This document shows positions 17,443-26,900 of a stretch of DNA of 31,769 nt, in pieces. Numbering within the stretch: the first letter of the stretch is position 1; each line of letters begins with the position of its first letter. This DNA comes from JAIOPA01 sp964655175. Lineage in GTDB: Bacteria; Eisenbacteria; RBG-16-71-46. The position numbers and the translations under genes are program-made. The stretch lies in NCBI GenBank assembly GCA_964655175.1, contig CAZZLY010000028.1, forward strand, positions 1 through 31,769. Direction: 5' to 3'. The notes under the pieces were generated by a model. It saw only the letters and a list, made by a program, of their open reading frames with translations. It searched no databases and was not told the DNA's origin.

Positions 17443-18000
17443 ATGGACCTGTGGAAGCGATTCGGCGAGAAGGAAGTGTCCCACTCGATGGCGCACTACC
17501 TGCAGGCGGTCGCCAGCCTCAAGCAGGAGAAGGGGCACGCCCGCGTCGGGGACATCGCGACGCATCTCGGGGTCTCGAAGAGCGGCGTGACGTCCATGCT
17601 GCGCTCGCTGCAGACCCGCGGGCTCATCTCGCACGAGAAGTACGGCTGCGTCGAACTGACCGAGAGCGGACGACGTCTCGCCGAGCGCACCGAGTCGAGT
17701 CGTGTCGTCATCACGCGCTTCCTCACCGAGATCCTGGGCGTGCCCGAGGCCGTCGCGAGCGAGGACGCGTGCATGATCGAGCATCTGGTCTCGCCCGAGG
17801 TCTCGGTCGAGTTGCTGCGGCTGACCTCGTTCCTGCGCTCCACGCATCCGGCCGCGCGCGCGTTCCTCGAGGCCTACCGCGCGACGCCGCACGAGTGCTC
17901 GGATCACAGCCCTGAAGCGTGCGCGGTGTGTCAGACGAGCTGCCTGCGCGACTCGCTCGTGCGCGACATCGGCGAGTCCCCCGAGCGGACCGGCGTGTGA
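17443..18000 (+). CDS. DtxR/MntR-family metal-dependent transcriptional regulator with Cys-rich C-terminal tail
   Basis: This is a 185-aa regulator. The N-terminal winged helix-turn-helix covers about residues 12-75 (ARVGDIATHLGVSKSGVTSMLRSLQTRGLI). The metal-binding and dimerisation helices follow, with the DtxR-type ligand set visible as C110-x2-E113-H114 in EDACMIEHLVSPEV. In this family Fe2+ or Mn2+ binding activates DNA repression. The protein lacks the SH3-like domain of DtxR/IdeR and is MntR-like in length to about residue 145. It then carries an extra tail C152-x7-C160-x2-C163-x3-C167, which could bind zinc or an Fe-S cluster. The start follows GGGAGCGGA. It overlaps feoA by 4 nt (GTGA), so it most probably controls its own iron-uptake operon. 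Confidence 0.9.
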   Translation: MDLWKRFGEKEVSHSMAHYLQAVASLKQEKGHARVGDIATHLGVSKSGVTSMLRSLQTRGLISHEKYGCVELTESGRRLAERTESSRVVITRFLTEILGVPEAVASEDACMIEHLVSPEVSVELLRLTSFLRSTHPAARAFLEAYRATPHECSDHSPEACAVCQTSCLRDSLVRDIGESPERTGV

Positions 18001-18248
18001 ACGAGTCGTTCGGCCCCGCGGCCACCGACACGCTCGACCGTCTCGCCTCGGGCGAGCGGGCCACCATCGTGCGACTGAGTGGCGAGCCCGCCGTCTGCCG
18101 GCGGCTCATGGAACTGGGGCTCGTGCCGGGCACGCCCATCGAGGTGGTGCGCCGCGCCCCGCTGGGCGATCCGCTCGAACTCGCGGCGCGCGGCGTGCAT
18201 CTGTCGCTGCGTCGCACGGAGGCGAGTCTCATCCATGTCGTCCGCTGA
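17997..18248 (+). CDS. feoA: Ferrous iron transport protein A
   Basis: This 83-aa protein has a FeoA/SH3-like fold: TLDRLASGERATIVRLSGEPAVCRRLMELGLVPGTPIEVVRRAPLGDPLEL...GVHLSLRRTEASLIHV, read in pieces, fits the family end to end, with the hallmark R-R-L-x-E-L-G-L-x-P-G. FeoA is a small cytoplasmic protein required for FeoB activity. The GTG start (17997-17999) overlaps the regulator's TGA. A longer reading from 17919 has no support. The feoB ATG lies inside the last codons of feoA (14-nt overlap), so regulator, FeoA and FeoB are translated as a coupled unit. Confidence 0.93.
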   Translation: MNESFGPAATDTLDRLASGERATIVRLSGEPAVCRRLMELGLVPGTPIEVVRRAPLGDPLELAARGVHLSLRRTEASLIHVVR

Positions 18249-20451
18249 GACCGGGTTCACCGCCGGCTTGAACGACGATGGCGCGCTGCGCGGTGCGCGC
18301 ACGATCGCCATCCTCGGCAATCCCAACGCGGGCAAGAGCACGCTCTTCAACCAGCTCACCGGGCTGCGGCAGCGCGTCGGCAACTATCCCGGCGTCACCG
18401 TCGAGCGCAAGACCGGCGCCTGCGAGCTGCCCTCGGGCGAGCGCGTCGAGATCATCGACCTGCCGGGCAGCTACAGCCTGCATCCGAACTCGCCCGACGA
18501 GGTCATCGTTCGCGACGTGCTGCTGGGTCTGCAGGACGACACGCCGCCGCCGGACCTGATCCTGTTCGTGGTGGACGCCACGCACCTCGAGCGCCATCTG
18601 TATCTGGCGCTGCAGGTGCTGGAACTCGGCCGACCGCTCGTGCTGGTGCTCAACATGATGGACGCCGCCGCCGCCGAGGGCATCCGCATCGACGAGGCCG
18701 AACTGTCGCGCGCCCTGGGCGTGCCGGTGCTGGGTATCTCGGCCGCGAAGGGCGAGGGGCTGGGGCATCTGCGCCGGCTCATGGAGCGCGAGGTCGAGCC
18801 CTCGACGCTGCGCTTCCGCCAGTGGCCGCCGCACCTGCTGCGTGTGTTGCAGCGCCTCGACGAGCGCCTGCCGCGCCATCCGCTCATGCCCGATCGCGCG
18901 CGCGACGACTTCGCGCTCGCGATCCTGCTCGACGACGGCGAGGACGACGCGCTCGCGCGCAGTGCACCGCCGGACGTGCTCGAGGACGCCCGCATCCTCG
19001 CCAAGCGACTCGACCTCGTCTCGCCCGGCTGGCGCGGCGACGACGTCGAGGGGCGTTACGAGATCATCCACGACATCGTCGCGCGCGCGGTCGCCTCGCC
19101 GGGGCAGCGCCGCGATCAGTGGCGCGACCGTATCGACCGCGTCCTCACGCACCGCATCGCCGGGCCGATCCTGTTCCTGGTGCTCATGGGCGCCACGTTC
19201 CAGTCGGTGTTCAGTTGGGCGCAGCCCGCCATGAACCTCATCGACCTGCTCGTGGGGCGGTTCGCCACGCTCGTCGCGGGGCTGCTGCCCGACGGGCCGC
19301 TCGAGTCGCTGCTGGTGGACGGCGTGATCGCCGGTGTCGGCACGACGCTCACGTTCATCCCGCAGATCGCGATCCTGTTCCTGTTCATCAGCGTGCTCGA
19401 GGACAGCGGCTACATGGCCCGCGCGGCGTTCATCATGGATCGGCTCATGGGGCGCGTCGGACTCTCGGGCCGCGCGTTCATCCCGCTGTTGTCGTCGTTC
19501 GCGTGCGCGATCCCCGGCATCATGGCCACGCGCACGATCGACAACCGTCGCGACCGCTTCACCACGATCATGGTCGCGCCGTTCATGTCGTGCAGCGCGC
19601 GGCTCCCGGTGTACGCGCTGCTCATCGGGGCGTTCGTGCCGCACCGCTGGATCGGGCCGTTCACGCTGCCGGGGCTCGTGCTGTTCAGCATGTACCTGCT
19701 CGGTGTGCTGGTGGCGATCGGTGTGGCGGCGATCCTCAAGCGCACCCTGCTGCGCGGCGGCAAGCCGCTCTACGTGATGGAGCTGCCCCCGTACCGCATG
19801 CCGTCGTGGCGCACGGTGCTGCCGGGCGTGCGCGACCGGTCGCTGCTGTTCGTGCGCAAGGCCGGCACGGTGATCCTGGCGACCTCGATCTGCCTGTGGT
19901 TCCTGGGCTCGTACCCGCGGCACACCGCGGCGTCGGCGCCGATCGAGCGTCAGGTCGCGGCCGCCACCGCGGCGGGCGACGACGCGGCGCGCGAAGCGGC
20001 CGAACGCGAGTTGGCCGGGGTGCGTCTGGAGCACTCGTTCGCTGGACGCGTCGGGCGTGCGATCGAGCCCGTCATCGCACCGCTGGGCTTCGACTGGCGC
20101 ATCGGCATCGGTCTGGTGACGTCGCTCGCCGCGCGCGAGGTCATGGTCAGCACCATGGCCACGGTGCTGCATCTGGGCGATGGCGAACCCGGGGCGCAGT
20201 CGCTCGCCGAGCGCATGCGCACGACGCTCGATCCCGACACCGGGCAGCGCGCGTACACGCCGCTCGTCGGCATCAGCCTCATGGTGTTCTACGTGCTCGC
20301 CTGTCAGTGCATGTCCACGGTCGCGGTGGTGCGGCGCGAGACCGATTCGTGGCGCTGGCCGTTGCTCATGCTGCTGCTCATGAACACGCTCGCGTGGATC
20401 GCCTCGTTCCTGGTCTATCAGGGCGGGCGCCTGCTGGGGTTGGGGGCATGA
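18235..20451 (+). CDS. feoB: Ferrous iron transport protein B (GTPase-coupled Fe2+ permease)
   Basis: This is a 738-aa inner-membrane Fe2+ transporter. The N-terminal G domain has G1 GNPNAGKST (28-36), a switch I region with NYPGVTVE, G3 DLPGSYSL (75-82), G4 NMMD (140-143) and G5-like SAAKGEG. A helical spacer domain follows (about 180-290). The membrane part holds the two Gate motifs: FACAIPGIMATRTI with its conserved Cys, and the second one ending in ACQCMSTVAVVRRE. G-domain and membrane motifs are all intact and length is normal. The ATG (18235) is chosen because longer readings antedate the family's N-terminus. It overlaps feoA by 14 nt and the next small gene by 4 nt. Expression is presumably under the DtxR-family regulator encoded first in the operon. 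Confidence 0.97.
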   Translation: MSSAETGFTAGLNDDGALRGARTIAILGNPNAGKSTLFNQLTGLRQRVGNYPGVTVERKTGACELPSGERVEIIDLPGSYSLHPNSPDEVIVRDVLLGLQDDTPPPDLILFVVDATHLERHLYLALQVLELGRPLVLVLNMMDAAAAEGIRIDEAELSRALGVPVLGISAAKGEGLGHLRRLMEREVEPSTLRFRQWPPHLLRVLQRLDERLPRHPLMPDRARDDFALAILLDDGEDDALARSAPPDVLEDARILAKRLDLVSPGWRGDDVEGRYEIIHDIVARAVASPGQRRDQWRDRIDRVLTHRIAGPILFLVLMGATFQSVFSWAQPAMNLIDLLVGRFATLVAGLLPDGPLESLLVDGVIAGVGTTLTFIPQIAILFLFISVLEDSGYMARAAFIMDRLMGRVGLSGRAFIPLLSSFACAIPGIMATRTIDNRRDRFTTIMVAPFMSCSARLPVYALLIGAFVPHRWIGPFTLPGLVLFSMYLLGVLVAIGVAAILKRTLLRGGKPLYVMELPPYRMPSWRTVLPGVRDRSLLFVRKAGTVILATSICLWFLGSYPRHTAASAPIERQVAAATAAGDDAAREAAERELAGVRLEHSFAGRVGRAIEPVIAPLGFDWRIGIGLVTSLAAREVMVSTMATVLHLGDGEPGAQSLAERMRTTLDPDTGQRAYTPLVGISLMVFYVLACQCMSTVAVVRRETDSWRWPLLMLLLMNTLAWIASFLVYQGGRLLGLGA

Positions 20452-20669
20452 GCGGGTTCGGCGTGCAGGACCTGATCGCCACGCTCGTGGCGCTGGGCGC
20501 GGGGGCGTGGCTCGTGCTGCGCGCGGTGCGCCGACGCGGCCGGGCGAGCGGCTGCGAGCACTGCCCGTCCGCGCTCGCCGGGCAGCCCGCGTGTCAGTCG
20601 CCCCCGGGCGACGTGCTCGTCACGCTCGACGAACCCTCCTCGAGTCCACCGAAGTCCCGGCGGGGCTGA
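20448..20669 (+). CDS. FeoB-associated Cys-rich membrane protein
   Basis: This is a 73-aa protein whose ATG overlaps the feoB stop (ATGA). It has one N-terminal membrane helix (about residues 7-25, VQDLIATLVALGAGAWLVL), a basic RAVRRRGR stop-transfer, then a cytoplasmic Cys cluster CEHCPSALAGQPAC and a Pro/Ser tail. This layout, size and position match the small FeoB-associated Cys-rich membrane proteins found directly after feoB in many phyla. They are thought to play the role of FeoC or an iron chaperone, though biochemical evidence is scarce. The long alternative reading through feoB in this frame is a shadow; only this C-terminal part is a gene. Confidence 0.85.
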   Translation: MSGFGVQDLIATLVALGAGAWLVLRAVRRRGRASGCEHCPSALAGQPACQSPPGDVLVTLDEPSSSPPKSRRG

Positions 20670-20686
20670 GGCGGACCGGGCGCACG

Positions 20687-22627
20687 ATGATCGCACGACG
20701 CGTGAGGCGCGCGAGGCTGTTCGTGCGGAGTGCCGCGTCCCTCGTGGTCGCGTGCCTCGTCCTCTTGCCCGCGGGGCCCGTGGCCGCCGCTTCGCCCGGC
20801 TCGCGAGTGGATGCACTGGTCGCCGACGCGCGACGCTGGTTCGCCCAGCACACGATCGATGGCCGCCGCATGGCCATTCGCGACCTCGAGCAGGCGGTCC
20901 TGATCGATGCCACGCGGGGCGACGCGCAGGTGCTGCTCGCGCGTGCCTACGAGGAGGCCGGCTTCCAGCGGCTCGCCCAGCAGACGTGGGAGCGGGCGAG
21001 CGTGCTCGCCCCACAGGATGCGGCCGCGCGCCGTGGCCTCGCACTCGCGTGGCGGCGGGATGGTCTCAAGTACGTCGAACCCCGCTCGATCGAACGCGCC
21101 ATCGAACACTACCGTGCCGCCGCGCGACTCGATTCGACCGATGCGCCCACCTGGCTCGCACTGTCGGCGCTCGAGGGCACGCGAGGGCGCTGGGGTGAGG
21201 CGCTCGCGGCCGCGGAAGGTGCGCAGCGCACCGGCCGCTCGCCAGCCGAAGCCGCCTTGGCCGCGGGCAGTGCGCATTGGCGTCTCGGCCACGTCGAGCG
21301 CGCCGACAGCCTGTTCCGGTACGGCCTCGCGCGCGTGCGGCGCAGCCTGCGCGAGCGGTTCGAGGACGTGGCGCCGATCGCGAGCGAGGCGGACACGGCG
21401 CGACTGGCGCGCCTCGACGGCGAGGCGAGGACGACGTTCGTGCGCGCGTTCTGGGTCGAACACGACCCCGATCTGGCCACGCCCGAGAACGAGGCGCAGC
21501 TCGAGTACTGGTCGCGCGTGACGCAGGCCCACCTGCTCTACCACGATCCCGTCCTGCGGACGTGGGACGAACGCGGCGAGGTGTACGTGCGCTACGGTCC
21601 GCCGGAGCGCGCGACGTACAACCCGGTGGGCGTGCCGCTGCGCAGCGACAACCCGGGACGGGGGGCGGGCAACAACATCGCGTTCCCGCTCAACGTCCTG
21701 GTGTGGGAGTACCCGTCGCTCGGCATGACCGTGACGCTGCACGACCGGATGCTCTCGGACCGCTACACGCTGCCCGTCTCGCTCGACGGTGACGTCGATC
21801 CGCGCCCGCGTGCGGATTCGGTGGATGCGACCGGGCAACTCGCCACGCACGACCTGCGCGGGGTGTTCCCGACGCTGCCGCCGGGGGCGGTCCCGCTCGA
21901 GGTGCGCGCGCAGATCGCGCGGTTCGAGCAGGTGGACGGCACGCCGCGCCTGTTCGTGGCCGTGACGACGCCCGGCTCGCCGTCCGATTCGCTCACCGCC
22001 GAGTTCGTCGTGCTCGACGCGAACGCACGACCCGTGGCGCGCCTGCGGCGCCCCCTGTCGCCCTCGGCCTGCGACGCGACCGGATTGCGCAGTGCCACGT
22101 TCGAGACCTCACTGCGCGCGGGCGATTACGTGGTCGGTGCGAGTCTGCGCGACGGCGTGCGACGGGGGGCCGTGCGCGAGATCGTCGCCCTGCGCCCCGC
22201 CGATTCGACGCTCGCCGTGAGCGACCTCGTCATCACCTGCGGCACGCCGCTCGCGGGGGAACCCACCGTGCGGCTCGAGCCCGACCCCGAAGCGGTGGTC
22301 GAGGACGGTGCGTCGCTCACCGCCTACTTCGAGGTCTATCACCTCGCGGCGGGCCCGGACGGTCCGGGACGCTTCGAGTACGAGACCGAGGTGCGACCGG
22401 TCTCGGAGGATCGGCGCGTGTGGTTGCAGCGCTGGCTCGCCCCGCGGCGCGAGGGGCAGGGGCTGGGCGTGACCCGCGAGGACACGGTCTTCGGCCCGGT
22501 GCGGCGGCAGTTCGTGCGCGTGCCGGCGGGGACGCTGCCGCCCGGCCGCTACCGGCTCGACGTCCGGGTGCGGGACGTGCTCACCGGTGCGGAGCAGCGC
22601 CGCAGCGCGCGATTCACCCGTCGCTAG
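20687..22627 (+). CDS. Exported TPR protein with GWxTD-like domain
   Basis: This is a 646-aa protein with an N-terminal signal or anchor segment (about 13-35, SAASLVVACLVLLPAGPVAAAS). Tetratricopeptide repeats cover about 38-215 (AIRDLEQAVLIDATRGDAQVLLARAYEEAG; IERAIEHYRAAARLDSTDAPTW, in pieces). A module follows in which FVRAFWVEHDPDLATPENEAQLEYWSRV precedes TWDERGEVYVRYGPPE (292-307). This matches the GWxTD family layout, where an E-Y-x-x-R-V helix precedes G-W-x-T-D-R-G-x-V-Y-I-x-Y-G-x-P, but the motif here is divergent. The C-terminal ~250 residues are beta-rich, with Ig-like strands. It starts 17 nt after the feo-associated gene, so it may be read with the iron operon. Function is unknown; an envelope or cell-surface role is inferred. 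Confidence 0.78.
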   Translation: MIARRVRRARLFVRSAASLVVACLVLLPAGPVAAASPGSRVDALVADARRWFAQHTIDGRRMAIRDLEQAVLIDATRGDAQVLLARAYEEAGFQRLAQQTWERASVLAPQDAAARRGLALAWRRDGLKYVEPRSIERAIEHYRAAARLDSTDAPTWLALSALEGTRGRWGEALAAAEGAQRTGRSPAEAALAAGSAHWRLGHVERADSLFRYGLARVRRSLRERFEDVAPIASEADTARLARLDGEARTTFVRAFWVEHDPDLATPENEAQLEYWSRVTQAHLLYHDPVLRTWDERGEVYVRYGPPERATYNPVGVPLRSDNPGRGAGNNIAFPLNVLVWEYPSLGMTVTLHDRMLSDRYTLPVSLDGDVDPRPRADSVDATGQLATHDLRGVFPTLPPGAVPLEVRAQIARFEQVDGTPRLFVAVTTPGSPSDSLTAEFVVLDANARPVARLRRPLSPSACDATGLRSATFETSLRAGDYVVGASLRDGVRRGAVREIVALRPADSTLAVSDLVITCGTPLAGEPTVRLEPDPEAVVEDGASLTAYFEVYHLAAGPDGPGRFEYETEVRPVSEDRRVWLQRWLAPRREGQGLGVTREDTVFGPVRRQFVRVPAGTLPPGRYRLDVRVRDVLTGAEQRRSARFTRR

Positions 22628-22716
22628 CGCGCGCATTCCGGGCTCATCCCGCAGGCCCGGCTGGCCGATGACAGGGGTGTCCACCGTTCCCGTCACACGC
22701 TCCCCGGGGTCCGCCG

Positions 22717-23118
22717 ATGTCCGACGCCAAGCCGCGCATCCTGATCGTCGATGACGAGCCCGATCTGCTGACCGTGCTCACCTTCGGCCTCGAGGCCGAG
22801 GGCTTCTCGGTGCTGCAGGCGACCGATGGCGAACAGGGGCTGGCGCTCGCGCGGCAGTCGCTGCCGGACCTGATCGTGCTGGATCTCATGCTGCCGCGCA
22901 TGGACGGTTACAAGGTGCTGCGCGCGGTGCAGACCGACGAGCGCTGCCGTGCGATCCCGATCGTGGTGTTGAGTGCGCGCACCGGCGTGACCGATCGTCT
23001 GCTGGCCACCGAACTCGGCGCGGTCGAGGTGCACACGAAGCCGTACGACCTGCGCGCGCTGGTGAGCAGCATCCGGACCTGGGTGGCCCGCCGCGGCCCG
23101 GGGCGCGCGGCCGCCTGA
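22717..23118 (+). CDS. Stand-alone response regulator (single receiver domain)
   Basis: This is a 133-aa CheY-like protein comprising one receiver domain and no output domain. The acidic pocket is D12-D13-E14 (ILIVDDEPDL), the phospho-acceptor is D56 in LIVLDLMLPRMDG, the conserved Ser/Thr is S86 (VVLSART), and the invariant Lys is K108 in HTKPYD. It probably signals by protein-protein contact or by serving as a phosphorelay intermediate. No histidine kinase gene is in the window, so its partner is unknown. It starts 89 nt after the GWxTD-like gene and ends 7 nt from the stop of the convergent cohesin-like gene. Confidence 0.93.
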   Translation: MSDAKPRILIVDDEPDLLTVLTFGLEAEGFSVLQATDGEQGLALARQSLPDLIVLDLMLPRMDGYKVLRAVQTDERCRAIPIVVLSARTGVTDRLLATELGAVEVHTKPYDLRALVSSIRTWVARRGPGRAAA

Positions 23119-23125
23119 CGGCGCG

Positions 23126-23938
23126 TCAGCGCACGCGCACGACGCGCGTCGTGTGCACGCGACCGCTGTGGTCGAGGCGCACCAGATAGACACCCGTCGG
23201 CACCGTGCGACCCTCGTCGTCGGTGCCGTCCCATTCCAGACGCGCGCCCGGCAGGGTCCATGCGGTCGCGAGTCGTCGCACGGTGCGACCCTGTGCGTCC
23301 ACGATCTGCACGCGGGTGAGCCCGCGAACGTCGCCGGGGATCACCAGTTGGACGCGGCCGCGGGACGGATTCGGTTCGACACGCAGGGTGGCGTCGCGCG
23401 ACGGTCCGTCGCCCACACCGAGCAGCGCGGGATCCAGGATCGTCGCCTGCCCGCCCGTCACCTCGGGGACGATCAGGCCCGCGTTCGAGAACCGCACGCG
23501 GCGCAGCGTGATCGTCGTCTGCGGCGTGCGTCCGGCCAGGGCACGGAACCGCAGGCGGTACAGTGAGCCGGGGCCGGTGACCACGACCTTGCTGCACAGG
23601 AGCACGTCGGTCACCACGACGCTGTCGCCGGCGGCCTGGAACTGATGGAACGTGCTCCCGCACGCGGTGCTGCAGCCACCCGTCACGAGGCAGCCCTCCT
23701 GCGACTTGCTCGGGGTGGCGGGCAGCAGTTGCAGCGAGGTCGGATCGTAGCCGAGCACGAACTCGAACGCGTTGAACGGGGAACCGCTCGCGGCGAGCGA
23801 CAGCGTGACGTCGAACTCCTGACCGGTCACGACCTGCGTCGAGCCGGGCGTGACGTCGACGTGGATCGCGGCCCACGTCGGACGGGCCGCGAGCAGCGTC
23901 CATACCGCGAGCACGGTGCCGCAGGCGCGGGTGATCAC
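23126..23938 (-). CDS. Small secreted cohesin-like protein with type 9-like sorting domain
   Basis: This is a 270-aa exported protein. The GTG start (23936-23938) overlaps the giant upstream gene's TGA (GTGA) and opens a signal peptide (TRACGTVLAVWTLLAARPTWA, cleavage near residue 23). The mature N-terminal half reads VDVTPGSTQVVTGQEFDVTLSL, then FNAFEFVLGYDPTSLQLL, then YRLRFRALAG...TTITL. This is the strand pattern of a cohesin (type I/II-like) domain, with an inserted Cys cluster (CLVTGGCSTAC plus one further Cys) that may form disulfides. The last ~75 residues (VEPNPSRGRVQLVIPG... GVYLVRLDHSGRVHTTRVV) are an FlgD-Ig/type 9 sorting domain with the typical W-D-G-x-D-x-x-G core. It is probably a surface partner for dockerin-like modules, including that of the gene it is coupled to. 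Confidence 0.82.
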   Translation of the reverse strand: MITRACGTVLAVWTLLAARPTWAAIHVDVTPGSTQVVTGQEFDVTLSLAASGSPFNAFEFVLGYDPTSLQLLPATPSKSQEGCLVTGGCSTACGSTFHQFQAAGDSVVVTDVLLCSKVVVTGPGSLYRLRFRALAGRTPQTTITLRRVRFSNAGLIVPEVTGGQATILDPALLGVGDGPSRDATLRVEPNPSRGRVQLVIPGDVRGLTRVQIVDAQGRTVRRLATAWTLPGARLEWDGTDDEGRTVPTGVYLVRLDHSGRVHTTRVVRVR

Positions 23939-26900
23939 GGCAGCACCACGATGCGACGGGTCGAACGGTGGTCGGGCGTGACGAGGCGCGCGAAGTACAC
24001 GCCCGGCGCGACGCGATGGTGCTGGTCGTCGTCGCCGGTCCAGCGCAGCGTGAAGGTGCCGGCCGCGTGCGGGCCGTTCGCGAACGACCGCACGTGCCGA
24101 CCATCGACCCCGTACAGGTCGAACTCGACGCGACCCGGCTTGGCGAGCGCGAACGACAGCGTGGCCTCGCCGCGCGACGGATTCGGCGTCGGCGCGAACT
24201 GCACGGTCTGCGTCGGCAGCAGCTCGCGCTGCGCCACTTGGAGGAGCTCCGAGGCCAGCGGACGATTGGCGGCGTCGCGGCCGTCCACCGCGCCCAGCTG
24301 GATCGCCGGGGCGCCGTCGCGGCGCGCCCGGAACCGCACGGTGGCGAGCGTGCCCTGACCCACGAAGCCGTGCTCGCGCACGCCCAACAGGGCGGCGTCC
24401 ACGTTGCCCGGACGCGACGAGAGCACCAGACCGCCCTGCGCCGCGACCCAATCCGACGGTTCCATCGCGAGCGGCTCGGCCACCGAGGCGTCCCACGTCA
24501 GCTGCGTGCTGATCGCCTGCAGGCGACCGGCGCCCTCGATCGTGACCGTGACCGCGAACGTCTCGCCCGCGTGCACCTGGTCGGGCGCGTCGTACGAGAC
24601 GCGCTCCGTGCCCTGCGCACGGTGGAGCATGCCGTTCGCCTGCGGCGCGAACGAGGTCAGACCGGCGTCGTTGCCGAACTCCGTCGCGAGCACCGCCAGG
24701 TCCTCGAAGTCCACGCGACCGTCGGTCGTCGGGCGGCACTTGAGCGTGTGGTCGAGCGTCGGACCCACGTCGAGGTACTGGACGCTGTCCGCCGCCAGCG
24801 CCGCGCCGCTGACACCGTAGTGCGCGCCCAGAAGCGACAGGTCGGCGAAGTCCACACGGTTGTCACCCTTGCCGATGGCGAAGCCCGTCGAGTTGTCGCC
24901 GAGGCGGTAGTTGGGCATGGGCACGGTGTGGTTGGACGCCGCCGAGATCTGGCCCAGTGCGTTCTTCTGGAACACGACGTACGACCACGCGTCGCGATCC
25001 GCCGTCTCGTCGATCTGACCGCTCGCGGTGATCGCGGTGCGCACCCACGGCGCGCCGGGCGGATACACGCTGACGAGCGGATCGCAGCCGCCGGCCTCGT
25101 CGTAGCGCGGATAGCCCCCGAACGGCGCACGCCAGACCTCGATCTGCGTCGCGGACGGCGACGGCGTGAACACGACACGCAGGCCGATCGTGCCATCCCC
25201 ATCGCCCGGACCCGCCGCGCGCGTCACGGTGAGGTCGCCGATGGCGTTCGGCACCGCGATCACGGTGAGCGTGTAGCGGCGCTCGACCGTGCACGCGTAG
25301 GCGTCGGTCGAAGTGACCGTGAACGTCTGCGTGCCCGGCGTCGTGGCCTGTCCGGTGAGCTCGCCGGTCGAGGCGAGCGACAGGCCCGCCGGCAGCGTAC
25401 CGAGCGAGACGTGATAGGCGTAGGGTGCCACGCCGCCGGTGGTCGCGAGCTTGCGCGTGAACGTCACGCCCGCGCTGAGCGAGTCCGTGCCGAGCGAGGA
25501 CAGCGCGAGCGTCGGGCACGACACGGTGAACGACGCGCTGGTCGCGCTCGTCGCGGTGCCACTGGTCGCCACGAGGCTCGCCACACCGGCGCGGTCCACG
25601 GTCAGCGAGGCGAAGTGGGCGATGCCCAGCGCATCGCTGGTGGCCGAGCCGCCGACGAGCGTGCCGGCACCCGAGAGTGACAGCGCCACCGGTGCTGCCG
25701 GCACGACGTTGCCGTACGCGTCGAGCACCCGGACCTGCACCGCGGGAGCGATCGCGGCCGCGACGCCGACGTCGGAGGGCTGCGCCCACCACTCCAGCGA
25801 GGCGGGGCCCGCCGCGCGGATCGCGAAGCCGCGGCTCGTGGCACTGAGCGAGGCGTGCGTGGCGACGAGCGTGTGCGTGCCGACCTGTGCGACGCGCAGC
25901 CCGGCGAAACGCGCCAGGCCCAGCGCATCGGTGCGCACGGTGTCGGCCCCGGTCAGCGTCCCCGCACCCGCCAGCGCGAGCACGACCGGGGCGCCGGGGA
26001 CGAGGTTCGCGAACGCATCGGTCACGCGCACCTGCACCGCGGGCGCGAGCGCGGCGCCCGCGACCGCGTCGCTCGGCTCGACCGCGAACGCCAACGTGGC
26101 GGGCGCGGCCGGCGCGATCGTGAACGTGGCGCTCGTGGCCGTGACCGTACCGAGCGTCGCCACGAGCGTGTGCGCACCGGCGCGATCCACCGACAGGCCG
26201 TTGAAGTGGGCGAGGCCCGTGCTGTCGCAGGCGATCGTCGTGGGACCCGCGAGCGTGCCGCCGCCCGTGAGCGAGAGCGAGACGAGGCCGCCCGCGACGC
26301 GGTTGCCGTACGCGTCGCTCGCACGCACCTGCACCGCCGGGGCGAGCGTCGTGCCGGCGACGGCGTCGAGGGGCGAGGCCGCGAAGGCGAGCGAGGCGAC
26401 GCCGCCGCTCGCGATCGTGAACGAGGCACTGATGGCGGGCGTGAGGACCCCGCTCGTGGCCGTCAAGGTGTGCGGGCCGGCCACGGTCGTCGCGAGCGTA
26501 CCGAAGGTGGCGAAGCCCGCCGCGTTGCTGGTCGCCGTGAGCGTGCCCGTGAGCACGGCGGCATCGCTCATGGCCACGGTGACGCTCGTGTTCGCGACGC
26601 CGTTGCCGAACGCGTCCGTCACGCGCACGCGCACCGCCGGCGTGATCGTGGCACCGGCGGCCGTGTTCGCGGGCTGCGTCGTGAACGCGAGCGTGCGGGC
26701 CGCTGCGGGCGTGATCGCGAAGGTCGGGCTCGCGACGAGCGTCAGCCCCGGGCTCTGGGCGACCAGGGTGTGGTTGCCGGCCAGGTCCACGTTCAGGTTC
26801 GCGAACGCGGCGACGCCATCGGTCCCGGTCGCCGTGCTCGCGGTGCCGGTGAGCGTGCCGCCGCCGGTGAGCGTGAGCGACACGTTCGTACCGGGCACGC

